In this document: positions 9,018-17,098 of the stretch, in pieces
Layout of the letters: each line of letters opens with the position of its first letter
Position numbering within the stretch: the first letter of the stretch is position 1
DNA from: Flavobacterium sp. ACN6
GTDB taxonomy: Bacteria; Bacteroidota; Bacteroidia; Flavobacteriales; Flavobacteriaceae
Direction of reading: 5' to 3'
Assembly: GCF_002304005.1 (NCBI RefSeq)
Contig: NZ_MRCQ01000001.1
Coordinates: 310,001 to 374,000, forward strand
Length of the DNA stretch: 64,000 nucleotides
The notes under the pieces: model-generated
Databases searched by the model: none
Told to the model about the DNA's origin: nothing
Seen by the model: only the letters and a program-made list of their open reading frames with translations
Program-made: the position numbers and the translations under genes

Positions 9018-9671
9018 ATGGAAACAACAGCATCATTACCGAAACTTAAAACCAATGTTTCAGCATTGGAGAGAATATTAATGGTTACCAGTGGGGCTTA
9101 TCTTTTATATAAAGGATTGTCACAGCAAGACAGAAGTATTACAAAGGCAGGAACCGGAGGCGCTATGCTTCTGCGAGGGATTTCGGGCTATTGTCCTGTT
9201 TACGATGCGGTGGATCATCTCAAAAATGATAAGGCTTCCAATGTGAATATCAGGATCAACAGCGTAATTAATAAACCAGTCAGCGAGGTATATAACTTCT
9301 GGCGTGATCTGCAAAACCTGCCAAAATTCATGAACCATCTTGAATCGGTGGAAACAATAAGTCCAAGCACATCCAAATGGACTGCAAAAGGTCCGGCGGG
9401 AATAGGAAGTATCTCATGGAACGCTTCGATTGTGAAAGATGAACAAGACCGACTGATCAGCTGGCAGTCTGAAGAAGATTCCTCTATTAAAAATGCAGGA
9501 AAAGTTACTTTCCAGCCAAAAGGAAATGCAACGGAAATTGATGTTACGATATCTTATCACGCGCCGCTAGGAACTATTGGCGAAAGCACTGCAAAGTTTT
9601 TAAATCCGTATTTTGAAAAACTAGTTAAGGACGATATTAATAATTTTAAGGCTTATATAGAATCTCTTTAG
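9018..9671 (+). CDS. DUF2892 membrane segment fused to an SRPBCC domain protein
   Basis: In the 217-residue product, residues 10-75 resemble the DUF2892/YgaP inner-membrane module (ALERILMVTSGAYLLYKG, then a Gly-rich second segment and SGYCPVYDAV). Residues 78-217 form an SRPBCC (START-like, polyketide cyclase/dehydrase) domain beginning INKPVSEVYNFWRDLQNLPKFMNHLESV. This two-part layout is common in stress-inducible Bacteroidota and Proteobacteria proteins of unknown biochemical role. The SRPBCC half would bind a hydrophobic ligand near the membrane. It stands alone between non-coding stretches. A terminator follows at 9726. Confidence 0.85.
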   Translation: METTASLPKLKTNVSALERILMVTSGAYLLYKGLSQQDRSITKAGTGGAMLLRGISGYCPVYDAVDHLKNDKASNVNIRINSVINKPVSEVYNFWRDLQNLPKFMNHLESVETISPSTSKWTAKGPAGIGSISWNASIVKDEQDRLISWQSEEDSSIKNAGKVTFQPKGNATEIDVTISYHAPLGTIGESTAKFLNPYFEKLVKDDINNFKAYIESL

Positions 9672-9719
9672 ATCCTCTTTATAACAAAATCTTAAAATTT
9701 TAATTTCAAAATTGAAAAA

Positions 9720-9752
9720 ACCTGTAATATCTTATTATTACAGTTTTTTTTT
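9720..9752 (+). terminator. Rho-independent terminator
   Basis: CTGTAATA and TATTACAG form a stem with a short loop, flanked by A- and T-runs, 50 bp after the stop at 9671. Confidence 0.75.
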
Positions 9753-9853
9753 ATTCTTACTTAAACACTTCTAAAAACAAGCGCTAAAGATCTAAGATGA
9801 TTCATTATTCAGTTTTTCTCATAAATTAATTTATAGATCGATACTTTACTTAT

Positions 9854-10225
9854 TTAAAGTAATCCAAACTTTTGTTTGTAGATCTGAAGCTCTCTATCCG
9901 TATTACCGAGAAGCTTCTCTAAAAGTATGATTTTATCCTCATAAAGTCTTTTAACCAACTCTAATCGACTGTCGGTTTTAAGGCTCTGCTCTTTTTCACT
10001 TTTGTTGTTTGGATTAAAATATTTCTGGCTTTCAAAATTAATAATATTTTCCACTGGCAAATCTAGAATTAAAGACAGTTTTTGAAGTTTCTCAAAACTT
10101 ACACTTGTTTTACCTTTCTCAATTTTACTGTAACCAGCTTGTGTTATTCCTAATTGATCTGCCATATATTCCTGAGTATAGTTTTTTAATTCCCTGATAC
10201 TTTTTATCTTATTACCTATTGACAT
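9854..10225 (-). CDS. XRE-family HTH regulator with C-terminal coiled coil
   Basis: In the 123-residue product, residues 5-60 form a Cro/CI-type helix-turn-helix (SIRELKNYTQEYMADQLGIT, then QAGYSKIEKGKT and a third helix). The last 45 residues are charged and heptad-like (RLYEDKIILLEKLLGN), suggesting a dimerising coiled coil. This form is frequent in Bacteroidota and is not linked to any one pathway. A second XRE protein with the same HTH-plus-coiled-coil plan lies at 20891-21292. Confidence 0.88.
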   Translation of the reverse strand: MSIGNKIKSIRELKNYTQEYMADQLGITQAGYSKIEKGKTSVSFEKLQKLSLILDLPVENIINFESQKYFNPNNKSEKEQSLKTDSRLELVKRLYEDKIILLEKLLGNTDRELQIYKQKFGLL

Positions 10226-10372
10226 TCCATGTTTTTTTTAATGATTGATACGGGCTGATACTTTAAAAAAATCAAGAGAAAACTGCTGAATTTTCAATTA
10301 ATTTTATCTACCTGCAAAATTAAGTTTCAAGAAAAAAAAGTGCAATAACATATGTTAACATTTGTCCCTATT

Positions 10373-10954
10373 TTAATCGGCATCATACTTAAGACGGCTT
10401 AAATGAACGGGACTTATGTTAAGATAAGATGCAATGTAGTGCTGAGGCACGCGCAGGAGTATTTTTGGAAAATTAGCGTTCATACTGTTATATCGCTGTA
10501 GAGGTGTCTCCGTATAAAGGGCTTTGATTTTACTGTTCATTAAGAAAAAATAATCCTCTGCGATGAGTCTTCCTAATTTTTCTCCATTGCGAAGATTTTT
10601 ATAAAGCAGCTGCAGCATTTCAAATGTAATGACAATGACTGTAGTATTTTCAAGAGCCTGAATGTAAAAATCTGCTGAAGTCTCTTTTAAAAAGCTTTGG
10701 TAGTCTGTGGCGAAAGTATTTTCTAATGCAAAATGAAATGTTTTTTCATCATCATTGTGGTCCATAAAATAAATGCGAAGCAGGCCCTTTTCAACAAAAT
10801 ATATATTGCGGCAGATTTCTCCTTGGAAAAGAATTATTTCCTTTTTCTTGATCTGCTTGACAGTAAACATATCACTGCACATCTTCCATTCCAGATCATC
10901 TATCTCAGTATAATGCAGTATCAGTTTCCTTATGCTTTCAAAATTATTGTTCAT
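10373..10954 (-). CDS. Crp/Fnr-like cyclic-nucleotide-binding-fold regulator
   Basis: The 193-residue product has an N-terminal cupin-like effector domain (about 20-115, with GEICRNIYFVEKGLLRIYF). It also has the short C-terminal winged helix typical of Bacteroidota Crp/Fnr proteins, ending YIASYLNISPVHLSRLK. The motif VPQHYIASYLNISPVHLSRLK is the recognition region. The effector ligand is not predictable. A TATATTTG element (minus strand) sits 41 bp upstream of the start. Confidence 0.87.
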   Translation of the reverse strand: MNNNFESIRKLILHYTEIDDLEWKMCSDMFTVKQIKKKEIILFQGEICRNIYFVEKGLLRIYFMDHNDDEKTFHFALENTFATDYQSFLKETSADFYIQALENTTVIVITFEMLQLLYKNLRNGEKLGRLIAEDYFFLMNSKIKALYTETPLQRYNSMNANFPKILLRVPQHYIASYLNISPVHLSRLKYDAD

Positions 10955-10994
10955 TTTCTCGACCTTATTTTTCTCTACGTTATAGCAGTGTTGA

Positions 10995-11002
10995 CAAATA
11001 TA
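10995..11002 (-). promoter_or_regulatory. Candidate -7 element for the Crp/Fnr gene
   Basis: On the minus strand the sequence is TATATTTG, matching the Bacteroidota TAnnTTTG consensus, 41 bp upstream of the start codon at 10954. No clear -33 partner was found. Confidence 0.45.
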
Positions 11003-11354
11003 ACGCTAAGAAAAGCTTCCTTATTTTAATCTGATATAAATATGGAAAGGTTGTAAAATTAAAAACTGCTTGTTTCTTTAAGATCCAGTTGAGAAAAGTA
11101 TTTTACATAAAAAATTAGAATGGCTCGATCAGAAATATTTAATGATACTCTATTGAAATTAGCTTATGAAAAACAAAACTTATGCTGAAAGAAATAAACA
11201 AATTTTAAGAGAAAAAAATCCTTACACTAATTTCTCGCTTTTCTGTAAATCTCTCCATACTCTTCAGTCTTATTTCAAAAACAAGTAATAATCGTAAAAT
11301 TGACATTAGAAATCTACCCACTCGCACTTTTACTGCTTTTGTTTTATTCTGTTT
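11003..11354. other. Intergenic region, no supported gene
   Basis: The AT-rich spacer holds only a 40-codon frame at 11166-11288 (+), which has basic composition but no recognisable family. I do not call it. Confidence 0.55.
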
Positions 11355-12074
11355 TTAAAACAATATCGAAAAGCCGCTAGTGTATTTTGTAAATAAATCG
11401 ATTGCGATCAAGATGATCAGAAATAAAACAAAAACTAATAAATACGTAATTACTTGGGCTTTTTTATTGACTTCAAAAGTGGCGGGATTTATAAAATAGT
11501 CAGCATAGACAGCCTTAGAAATTTTTAAATGGGGTGAAAATAAAGTAACGCCCTGCAAAAAATGACCAATTAGGTGATATTTGTTTTTCGGGATATAAGT
11601 CAGTCCATTTTCAGGTTTAGAAAAATGAATGGGAATTTGTTTGCCTTCTTTAAAACCAAAAATATATCCTTGAGAATATTTTGTTCCAATACTTCTATCA
11701 ATATCGCTAACATAAGTTTCAGCACTGTGTTCTAGATCCTTATACAAAATACTCTGAACAATGCCATCGTATTGGTGATGATGTAAGCCATTTCTATCTA
11801 CAGATATAAGGATAACTTTTTTAAGTTTTTGACGCCTATAATTTTTGTAGAAAGCCCAAATTCCCCAAAGCACAATAGGAAAATAAATTAGGTTAAAGAT
11901 GATCTCATTGGTAGATAATTGACTATTGTGTTCCAGCTGCATACTTAACGGAATTCCAATAAATAAAGCAAGCATTGCGATACATAAAAGTCCAAAAAGC
12001 AGATAAACAAATATGGTAGCTGCCAAACTACGTTGAGAAGCTATTTTAGGGAAATTTTCTTTGTTATAAATCAT
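11355..12074 (-). CDS. Hypothetical integral membrane protein
   Basis: The 239-residue product has two hydrophobic segments near the N-terminus (about 20-45 and 58-78) and one near the C-terminus (about 208-228). They enclose a soluble alpha/beta part of about 120 residues that begins VILISVDRNGLHHHQYDG. The soluble part looks like a PH-like fold (short strands, then FKEGKQIPIHF), but this is only an impression. No catalytic motif is visible. The function is unknown. Confidence 0.7.
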   Translation of the reverse strand: MIYNKENFPKIASQRSLAATIFVYLLFGLLCIAMLALFIGIPLSMQLEHNSQLSTNEIIFNLIYFPIVLWGIWAFYKNYRRQKLKKVILISVDRNGLHHHQYDGIVQSILYKDLEHSAETYVSDIDRSIGTKYSQGYIFGFKEGKQIPIHFSKPENGLTYIPKNKYHLIGHFLQGVTLFSPHLKISKAVYADYFINPATFEVNKKAQVITYLLVFVLFLIILIAIDLFTKYTSGFSILF

Positions 12075-12410
12075 TAAGTGCTTATTAATTCAAATTCGGC
12101 ATTATCGGTAAGAGATTCAAATTTCTCAAATAACGCATAATAACATTTTGCCGCCTCAGTAAAATTAAAATAGAATACGATATAACAAAAAAAAACATTA
12201 AAATATTTTTGTTCCTTTACGTCTTCCTTATTTTGTTTCCATTTTTAATAGATATTTTAGTAGTGTTTTTACGCAAAAATATTACATCGTAAATAACGAA
12301 AAATTGATAGTCTTGAATAACAATAAGTTCAAACCACTAAGAATCTTAAAAATAAAAGGAAATCCCAATGAAAAAGAAGTAATAAACTAAAAAAATGGTT
12401 TGATTTTTTT
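12075..12410. other. Intergenic region, no gene seen
   Basis: About 336 bp of very AT-rich sequence between two minus-strand genes. It should hold the promoter of the membrane-protein gene. Nothing else is evident. Confidence 0.55.
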
Positions 12411-12451
12411 TTAAAACAGTACTAAAAAATCAATTTTTAGTACTGTTTTAA
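12411..12451 (-). terminator. Perfect 18-bp hairpin after the aldo/keto reductase gene
   Basis: An 18-bp perfect stem (core ACAGTACT / AGTACTGT) with a five-base loop lies 17 bp beyond the stop of the minus-strand gene at 12469. Confidence 0.75.
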
Positions 12452-12468
12452 ATTTAGAACCAAAAGAA

Positions 12469-13521
12469 TTAAATTTTACGTTTTGTTTCGACAATTCCAG
12501 TGCTTGCCCCAAAAATATTCGCTTGAGTTGCTGAAATCATGTTATGAGGATAGCCTAGATCAAAATCGCTGAGTGTATTGAGAAGTTCAATTTCTGATTG
12601 AGAAAGTGTTACAGCTAATGAATTTAAATTATCTGCAAGCTGTTGTTCATTACGCGGTCCTAAAATTGTAACTGTAGAAAGTCCAGTATTATCATGTTTT
12701 TGTCTCAGCCATGCTAACGCAATGTCTAATATTTTAGCTTGTTTTTCATTTGCCATGCTTTCCAGTGCGTTTAAAATTTCTGTTTCCCTGTTTCCTGTTT
12801 CGCCTTTTAATAATGCACCGCCCCACGCCTGTTGTCTTGATGGTTCATTTTGAACGTTGGAACGGTACTTCCCAGTAAGGGTTCCACCTGCAAGAGGTGA
12901 CCAAAAAGCAGCTCCAAGACCCAATGATTCTGCCATAGGAAGTAATTCACGGTCAGCTCCTCTTTCAATAAGATTATATTCTATTTGTATTCCAGCTACT
13001 GGAGCCCAGCCTCTAAGGTCGGCCAAAAGTGCTGCATTGGCAATCTTCCACGCTGGGAAATTTGAAAATCCGGTGTACAAAATTTTACCCTGACGCACTA
13101 AATCATCCATGGCTCTCATAATCTCTTCAATTGGAGTTTGTCCGTCTGCAATATGAGCCCAATAAATATCCAAATAATCGGTATCTAGTCGTTTTAAGCT
13201 TTGTTCCACAGAATGAATAATATTCTTTCTGCTGTTTCCAGTAGTCAGCAGTGTCGAACCTCCTGTTGAGAATTTAGAAGAAAGTATTAAATCATGGCGT
13301 TTGTCTTTAATTAGATTTCCTAGAATTTCTTCTGACTGTTCTAGCTGATAACCATCTGCCGTATCAATAAAATTACCTCCCGCTTCAACGTATGTATTAA
13401 AAATATTTTTAGAGGTTTCCTCGTCAGAACCATGTCCCCAGCGTGTTCCAAAGTTTCCTGTTCCTAATGCCAGTTCCGAAACTCTAAGTCCGGTTTTCTG
13501 TCCAAAAATTTTGTATTTCAT
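12469..13521 (-). CDS. Aldo/keto reductase
   Basis: The 350-residue (alpha/beta)8 barrel oxidoreductase has the full catalytic tetrad: Asp53 and Tyr58 in FIDTADGY, Lys83 in SSKFS, and His123 in YWAHIADG. The C-terminal NADPH-binding segment (TVTILGPRNEQQLADNL) is present. It resembles the YajO/Tas-like branch that reduces small aldehydes and ketones. Its promoter region holds a perfect TGTACTAATTAGTACA palindrome 21 bp before the start codon. The divergently placed copy in front of the adjacent TetR gene makes TetR control very likely. Confidence 0.92.
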   Translation of the reverse strand: MKYKIFGQKTGLRVSELALGTGNFGTRWGHGSDEETSKNIFNTYVEAGGNFIDTADGYQLEQSEEILGNLIKDKRHDLILSSKFSTGGSTLLTTGNSRKNIIHSVEQSLKRLDTDYLDIYWAHIADGQTPIEEIMRAMDDLVRQGKILYTGFSNFPAWKIANAALLADLRGWAPVAGIQIEYNLIERGADRELLPMAESLGLGAAFWSPLAGGTLTGKYRSNVQNEPSRQQAWGGALLKGETGNRETEILNALESMANEKQAKILDIALAWLRQKHDNTGLSTVTILGPRNEQQLADNLNSLAVTLSQSEIELLNTLSDFDLGYPHNMISATQANIFGASTGIVETKRKI

Positions 13522-13541
13522 AATGTAAGAGTTTAAATTAT

Positions 13542-13563
13542 TTTTGTACTAATTAGTACAAAA
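13542..13563. promoter_or_regulatory. TetR-type operator at the aldo/keto reductase promoter
   Basis: A 22-bp perfect palindrome with core TGTACTAATTAGTACA. It shares the half-site TGTACY and the exact spacing with the operator at 14191-14218. Confidence 0.75.
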
Positions 13564-13579
13564 TTGATTAAAAAAAAGT

Positions 13580-14164
13580 TTATTCGATTATTTCAAAATT
13601 AAATTTTATAAGAGCCGCCAATGAAGCATCATCCATGTTCATTCGTTTGGTAACATTTATTCCATTCCATAAATTAAGCAGATGGCTTCCTATAAGTTCG
13701 GCACTTTTAACTGTTTTGATAATGCCTCTATTTTTACTGGTCTGAATAACATCAGTAAATATTTTTTCAAGTTCAAAGAGCTGTCTGGTAATTACCTCTT
13801 GGGCATATTGATCTTTCGCAGCCATTTCTACCAAAGCATTTCCCATGAAACAGCCTTTCGCTTTATCTTTATTATTACTGTCTGAGAGTTTCAGAAAAGT
13901 AGATTTTAAATATTCAAATGGATTTTCACTTTCGGCAATTTCTTTTCGTAATGTTGAAAGCAAATTACCCGCAAACTGATGCAGTGATTTTTCATAAAGT
14001 TCTTTTTTACCTCCTTTAAAAAAAAGGTAGAAACTTCCTTTTCCAATTCCCATAGCTTTTAAAAGTTCTTCGGCAGATGCAGCTTCGTAACCCTTTTCCC
14101 AAAAGATTTGAGAGGCTTTCGAAATTACTTCCTGTTCGTCGAATATTTTTGGTCTTCCAGCCAT
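13580..14164 (-). CDS. TetR/AcrR-family repressor
   Basis: The 194-residue product has the N-terminal TetR helix-turn-helix (EVISKASQIFWEKGYEAAS, then LLKAMGIGKGSFYLFFKGGK) followed by an all-helical ligand/dimer domain. The branch with ACFMGNAL-like motifs (here GCFMGNALVEMA) usually represses a neighbouring reductase or pump. It lies directly upstream of the aldo/keto reductase on the same strand. Both have a matching TGTACY-N4-RGTACA inverted repeat in their promoters, so autoregulation plus control of the reductase is the natural reading. Confidence 0.9.
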   Translation of the reverse strand: MAGRPKIFDEQEVISKASQIFWEKGYEAASAEELLKAMGIGKGSFYLFFKGGKKELYEKSLHQFAGNLLSTLRKEIAESENPFEYLKSTFLKLSDSNNKDKAKGCFMGNALVEMAAKDQYAQEVITRQLFELEKIFTDVIQTSKNRGIIKTVKSAELIGSHLLNLWNGINVTKRMNMDDASLAALIKFNFEIIE

Positions 14165-14182
14165 TTTAAATTATTTATAGAG

Positions 14183-14218
14183 CAAAGATATAATTATGTA
14201 CCATTCGGTACATAATTA
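14183..14218 (-). promoter_or_regulatory. tetR promoter -7 element with abutting operator
   Basis: On the minus strand, TATCTTTG (14183-14190) fits the -7 consensus. Immediately upstream, 14191-14218 is a 12-bp inverted repeat around ATTC with core TGTACCATTCGGTACA. Binding there would block the -33/-7 spacer. Confidence 0.7.
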
Positions 14219-14310
14219 AAAATCACTTTAACAAAAAATTAACTATCACAAAAAACAGCTTTATTTAAATATGCTAAAAACTTAGTAATGGAATTAGTAG
14301 TTATCGTTCT

Positions 14311-14422
14311 CGCGCTACAAGCAGTTTGGGACTAAATCAACGTTATCTTTCGGATTCGCCAAATCTTCCAAATACAAACCAATTTTTCCATTAAGCCAAA
14401 TGACCAAATTGCTTGTAGCGTG
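14311..14422. repeat. ~110-bp element bounded by 17-bp imperfect inverted repeats
   Basis: CGCTACAAGCAGTTTGG at 14313-14329 is the reverse complement of CCAAATTGCTTGTAGCG at 14404-14420 with one mismatch. The interior is non-coding. The right end runs into GTTGGCAGGCG just after the two small minus-strand genes. This looks like a foldable, possibly mobile or cassette-end element. I recall similar sequence near small genes in other Flavobacterium genomes but cannot verify it here. Confidence 0.55.
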
Positions 14423-14435
14423 TGTTGGCAGGCGT

Positions 14436-14672
14436 TTATTTTTCTTTATTGATTTTGAATTTCGTTTTTTGTTCTTGTTCTAAATTCGCCCATTTTTTCA
14501 ATTTAGCGTCAAGATTTTTCCAACCAAATGTATTTGCAAAAATCCCCAGAGGCATTCCTATTATTGTTCTAATATATTCTTTTGGATTTCTTTTATAATC
14601 TTGGTAAAATCCAAAATAGAAATAGACTCCTATAAAAGTTATAATAAAAAAAAGAAAAATAATTTTTGTCAT
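14436..14672 (-). CDS. Small membrane protein, unknown
   Basis: The 78-residue product has one strongly hydrophobic N-terminal segment (IIFLFFIITFIGVYFYFGF, about 4-22) followed by a basic cytoplasmic-type tail rich in Lys. Its ATG directly follows the TAA of the preceding small gene, with no base between, so the pair is translationally linked. I do not recognise the family. It is enclosed together with its neighbour by folded repeats, as in a small cassette. Confidence 0.6.
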   Translation of the reverse strand: MTKIIFLFFIITFIGVYFYFGFYQDYKRNPKEYIRTIIGMPLGIFANTFGWKNLDAKLKKWANLEQEQKTKFKINKEK

Positions 14673-14959
14673 TTAGAAAGAATTTGATTTTATAGTAAAA
14701 GCGATTAGAATTCCAACAACATGCATTCCAATCACATAACATTTCCAATTCGGTCTTTTTATCCAAATATAGACATAAATCGGAATTTCAATTATTGCTA
14801 ATATTAGTGCCAGAATTCCAATAATATCTTGCAGTTCGGAAATTATCATTGTGTAAGGATAAAATATTCTTGCAGGCAAGTATGTCCCGTGTCCGCCACC
14901 AGCCAACATTACCGTTATAAAAGTAATAAAATTGTGATTATTATTGTTTTCGTTTTCAT
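14673..14959 (-). pseudogene. Small membrane protein gene with a one-base frameshift
   Basis: The intact frame from 14909 reads MLAGGGHGTYLPARIFYPYT and then two hydrophobic segments. Upstream, an ATG at 14959 opens MKTKTIIITILLLL, then hits TAA. Adding one T in the T-rich stretch at about 14918 would join the two into a continuous protein of about 95 residues with a proper signal/anchor segment (LLLFITVMLAGGGHG). A single-base loss or a sequencing error therefore explains the data better than a start at 14909. The function is unknown. Confidence 0.6.
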
Positions 14960-15051
14960 GTTTAAATGTATGCCAACTATTCTATAAATAACTCCGCAGC
15001 ATAACATCAAAAAGATGCCTGCCGCGAAGTCTCTATAATTATCTATCTTAT

Positions 15052-16149
15052 TTATGGAATAATTTGTTCGTTTCTTAACAAAGAAAACAAATCAAAAAAG
15101 GAATTTTTAGTGCTTTTATATACCGAAAATCCAAGTTCCCGGCTTTTGGACATATCAGTCATAACCTCTAAAGGGCGTCCAAGATCAAGATCTGTATGCC
15201 ATGCCGATGCTAACTTATTTAAATCGTTTTCTACCAAATTATGCTGGTTTACAATTTCAGTCCAAATTGGCTGCTTCTTACTTAATAATGTTTCAAGCGG
15301 TCTAATTGTATCATTGTAACCTTCAAAATCTATCTCAAACCATTCAGCAATTTTTGGCCATAACCATTTCCATCTAAAAACATCTCCATTGGTAATATTG
15401 AAAGCTTCATTATGAGCTTCATTTGTTGTTGCTGCCCAAATGATTTGTTCTGCCAAAATTTTAGCATCCGTAACATCCGATAGTCCGTTCCATTGTGCTT
15501 CAGATCCTGGCCAGATCAAAGGAAGACCTTCTTTTTTACAAATACTGGCATAAACTGCCAATGTTGTCCCCATATTCATGGCGTTGCCAATAGTTTTACC
15601 AATTACGGTATGTGGTCTGTGTACGTTCCATGTAAATCCATCTCGTAACGCAGCCTTGTAAACTTCATCCTCTTGGGCGTAATAAAAATTAGGCAGATCC
15701 AATCTCGGCATTTCTTCTCTTAGTGGTGTTTCTGGCAGTGTTCCTGCTTTTGCATAGGCATCAAACGGACCTAGATAATGCTTTAAACCTGTCACTAAAG
15801 AAACATGCTGAACGGTTTTTTTTAAAGATAAAACCTGCAGCAGATTTCGAATCATAGCACTGTTAATCCTGATATTTTCTTCTTCGGTGTCCTTTCGCAT
15901 CCAAGTAGTAAAAAAAACATGCGTTGGCGAAACATCCTTTAGTGCAGTTTCCAAAGACTTTAGATCGAGCAGATCGGCTGCAATTGGAAGTAATCCTTCA
16001 ATATCATTTTTTTGATTGCGTGAAAGTCCAAAAACAGTCCATTGTTTTTCTATAAGTTTTAAAGCCAGATTGCTTCCTGTAATTCCTGTTGCGCCTACAA
16101 CTAAAGCGATATTGCCAGCTGTACTAGATTTTAATTGTTGAGAATCCAT
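15052..16149 (-). CDS. PRISE-like atypical SDR (progesterone 5-beta-reductase/iridoid synthase family)
   Basis: The 365-residue product has an N-terminal Rossmann motif, VVGATGITGSNLA at about 17-29. Further matches are the family's NFYYAQEDEVY block near the centre, TWNVHRPHTVIG, and the late segment FNITNGDVFRWKWLWPKIAEWF. Together these are diagnostic of the PRISE group of extended SDRs, which reduce activated enones with NADPH. The bacterial substrate is unknown. The next gene upstream on the same strand is a Crp/Fnr-like regulator, 87 bp away. A TAATTTTG (-7 type) element lies about 20 bp before the start. Confidence 0.85.
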   Translation of the reverse strand: MDSQQLKSSTAGNIALVVGATGITGSNLALKLIEKQWTVFGLSRNQKNDIEGLLPIAADLLDLKSLETALKDVSPTHVFFTTWMRKDTEEENIRINSAMIRNLLQVLSLKKTVQHVSLVTGLKHYLGPFDAYAKAGTLPETPLREEMPRLDLPNFYYAQEDEVYKAALRDGFTWNVHRPHTVIGKTIGNAMNMGTTLAVYASICKKEGLPLIWPGSEAQWNGLSDVTDAKILAEQIIWAATTNEAHNEAFNITNGDVFRWKWLWPKIAEWFEIDFEGYNDTIRPLETLLSKKQPIWTEIVNQHNLVENDLNKLASAWHTDLDLGRPLEVMTDMSKSRELGFSVYKSTKNSFFDLFSLLRNEQIIP

Positions 16150-16236
16150 ATTTTACTATTATTTTCTACAAAATTAAATCTAAACCCATATTCGTAAAGA
16201 TGATATAAAACAAGAAAACGACTTGATCTAAATCAA

Positions 16237-16821
16237 TTATTTCTCACCAAGATTCACATTCTTTTTAAGACGGCTGAGGGTTTCCGCAGAAAGACCAAGG
16301 TAAGATGCCAGTAAATTCTGGGGAACACGTTTTATTAAATCGGGGTTGTTTTTTAAAATGTGCTGGTACTTTTCTTCGGCATTATGAGTATTGGAACTTA
16401 TTAATCTTCGTTCTTTTGTAATTAAACTATTCTGAAAAAGCAGTCTAAAATAGCGGTCCATAATAGGAATCTGCAAAGTTAAGTTTTCAAAATCTTTACT
16501 GGTGATTACTAGAAGATCCGAATCTTCCATGGCATCAATACTGTAAAAAGAAACTTCTCCGCTAAAAAAACTATTCATATCTGAGGTCCACCAGCCTTCA
16601 GGCGCAAACTGGTTGATATGTTCATTCCCTTTTTCATCAACATTGTACGCTTTTAAAAGACCTTTCGACACGAATGTCATATAAGTACAATGATGACCTT
16701 CGACCACTAAAAATTGTCTTTTCTTTAGCTTTTTAGGCAAAAAGAAAGTCTTTATCAGTTCCTTTTCAGATTCCTTTAGCGGAATCTTTTTTTCAAGATG
16801 TTTGAAAAATATATCGTACAT
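16237..16821 (-). CDS. Crp/Fnr-like regulator
   Basis: The 194-residue product has an N-terminal cyclic-nucleotide-binding fold (HHCTYMTFVSKGLLKAYNVDEKG) and a C-terminal HTH (VPQNLLASYLGLSAETLSRLKK). It has the same plan as the protein at 10373-10954 but is clearly diverged from it. TACCTTTG on the minus strand, 30 bp upstream of the start (16851-16858), is a good -7 element. It probably regulates the adjacent PRISE-like gene, but no operator is obvious. Confidence 0.87.
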   Translation of the reverse strand: MYDIFFKHLEKKIPLKESEKELIKTFFLPKKLKKRQFLVVEGHHCTYMTFVSKGLLKAYNVDEKGNEHINQFAPEGWWTSDMNSFFSGEVSFYSIDAMEDSDLLVITSKDFENLTLQIPIMDRYFRLLFQNSLITKERRLISSNTHNAEEKYQHILKNNPDLIKRVPQNLLASYLGLSAETLSRLKKNVNLGEK

Positions 16822-17000
16822 ATCCAGTATTTCTTTTTAAAAGCGGCAAACAAAGGTACCATATTTTGGTATTTATCTCTTTATCACTGTAAAAAGTTAG
16901 ACTTTGAAAATTGCCAGCCAAAATCAAAAAAAAATTAACCAAGAAAGAAATAAAGAAATCTTACAGCGCCTCATTACAAATAATCAAACCTTAATAAAAA

Positions 17001-17036
17001 TGGATCTAACAGTATTATTACTTTACTGCAGATCCA
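17001..17036 (-). terminator. Terminator after the second receiver gene
   Basis: TGGATCT and AGATCCA form the base of a hairpin with AGTA/TACT pairing inside. A T-run follows on the minus strand. It lies 63 bp beyond the stop at 17099. Confidence 0.6.
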
Positions 17037-17098
17037 CTTTGTCTTGTAAGATTAGAGTATCACTATTTAAAAACTTCACAAATTATTATAATACTATA

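Noticed and set aside
11166..11288. 40-codon plus-strand ORF
   Set aside because: It has a basic, Asn/Lys-rich composition with no promoter or family signature.
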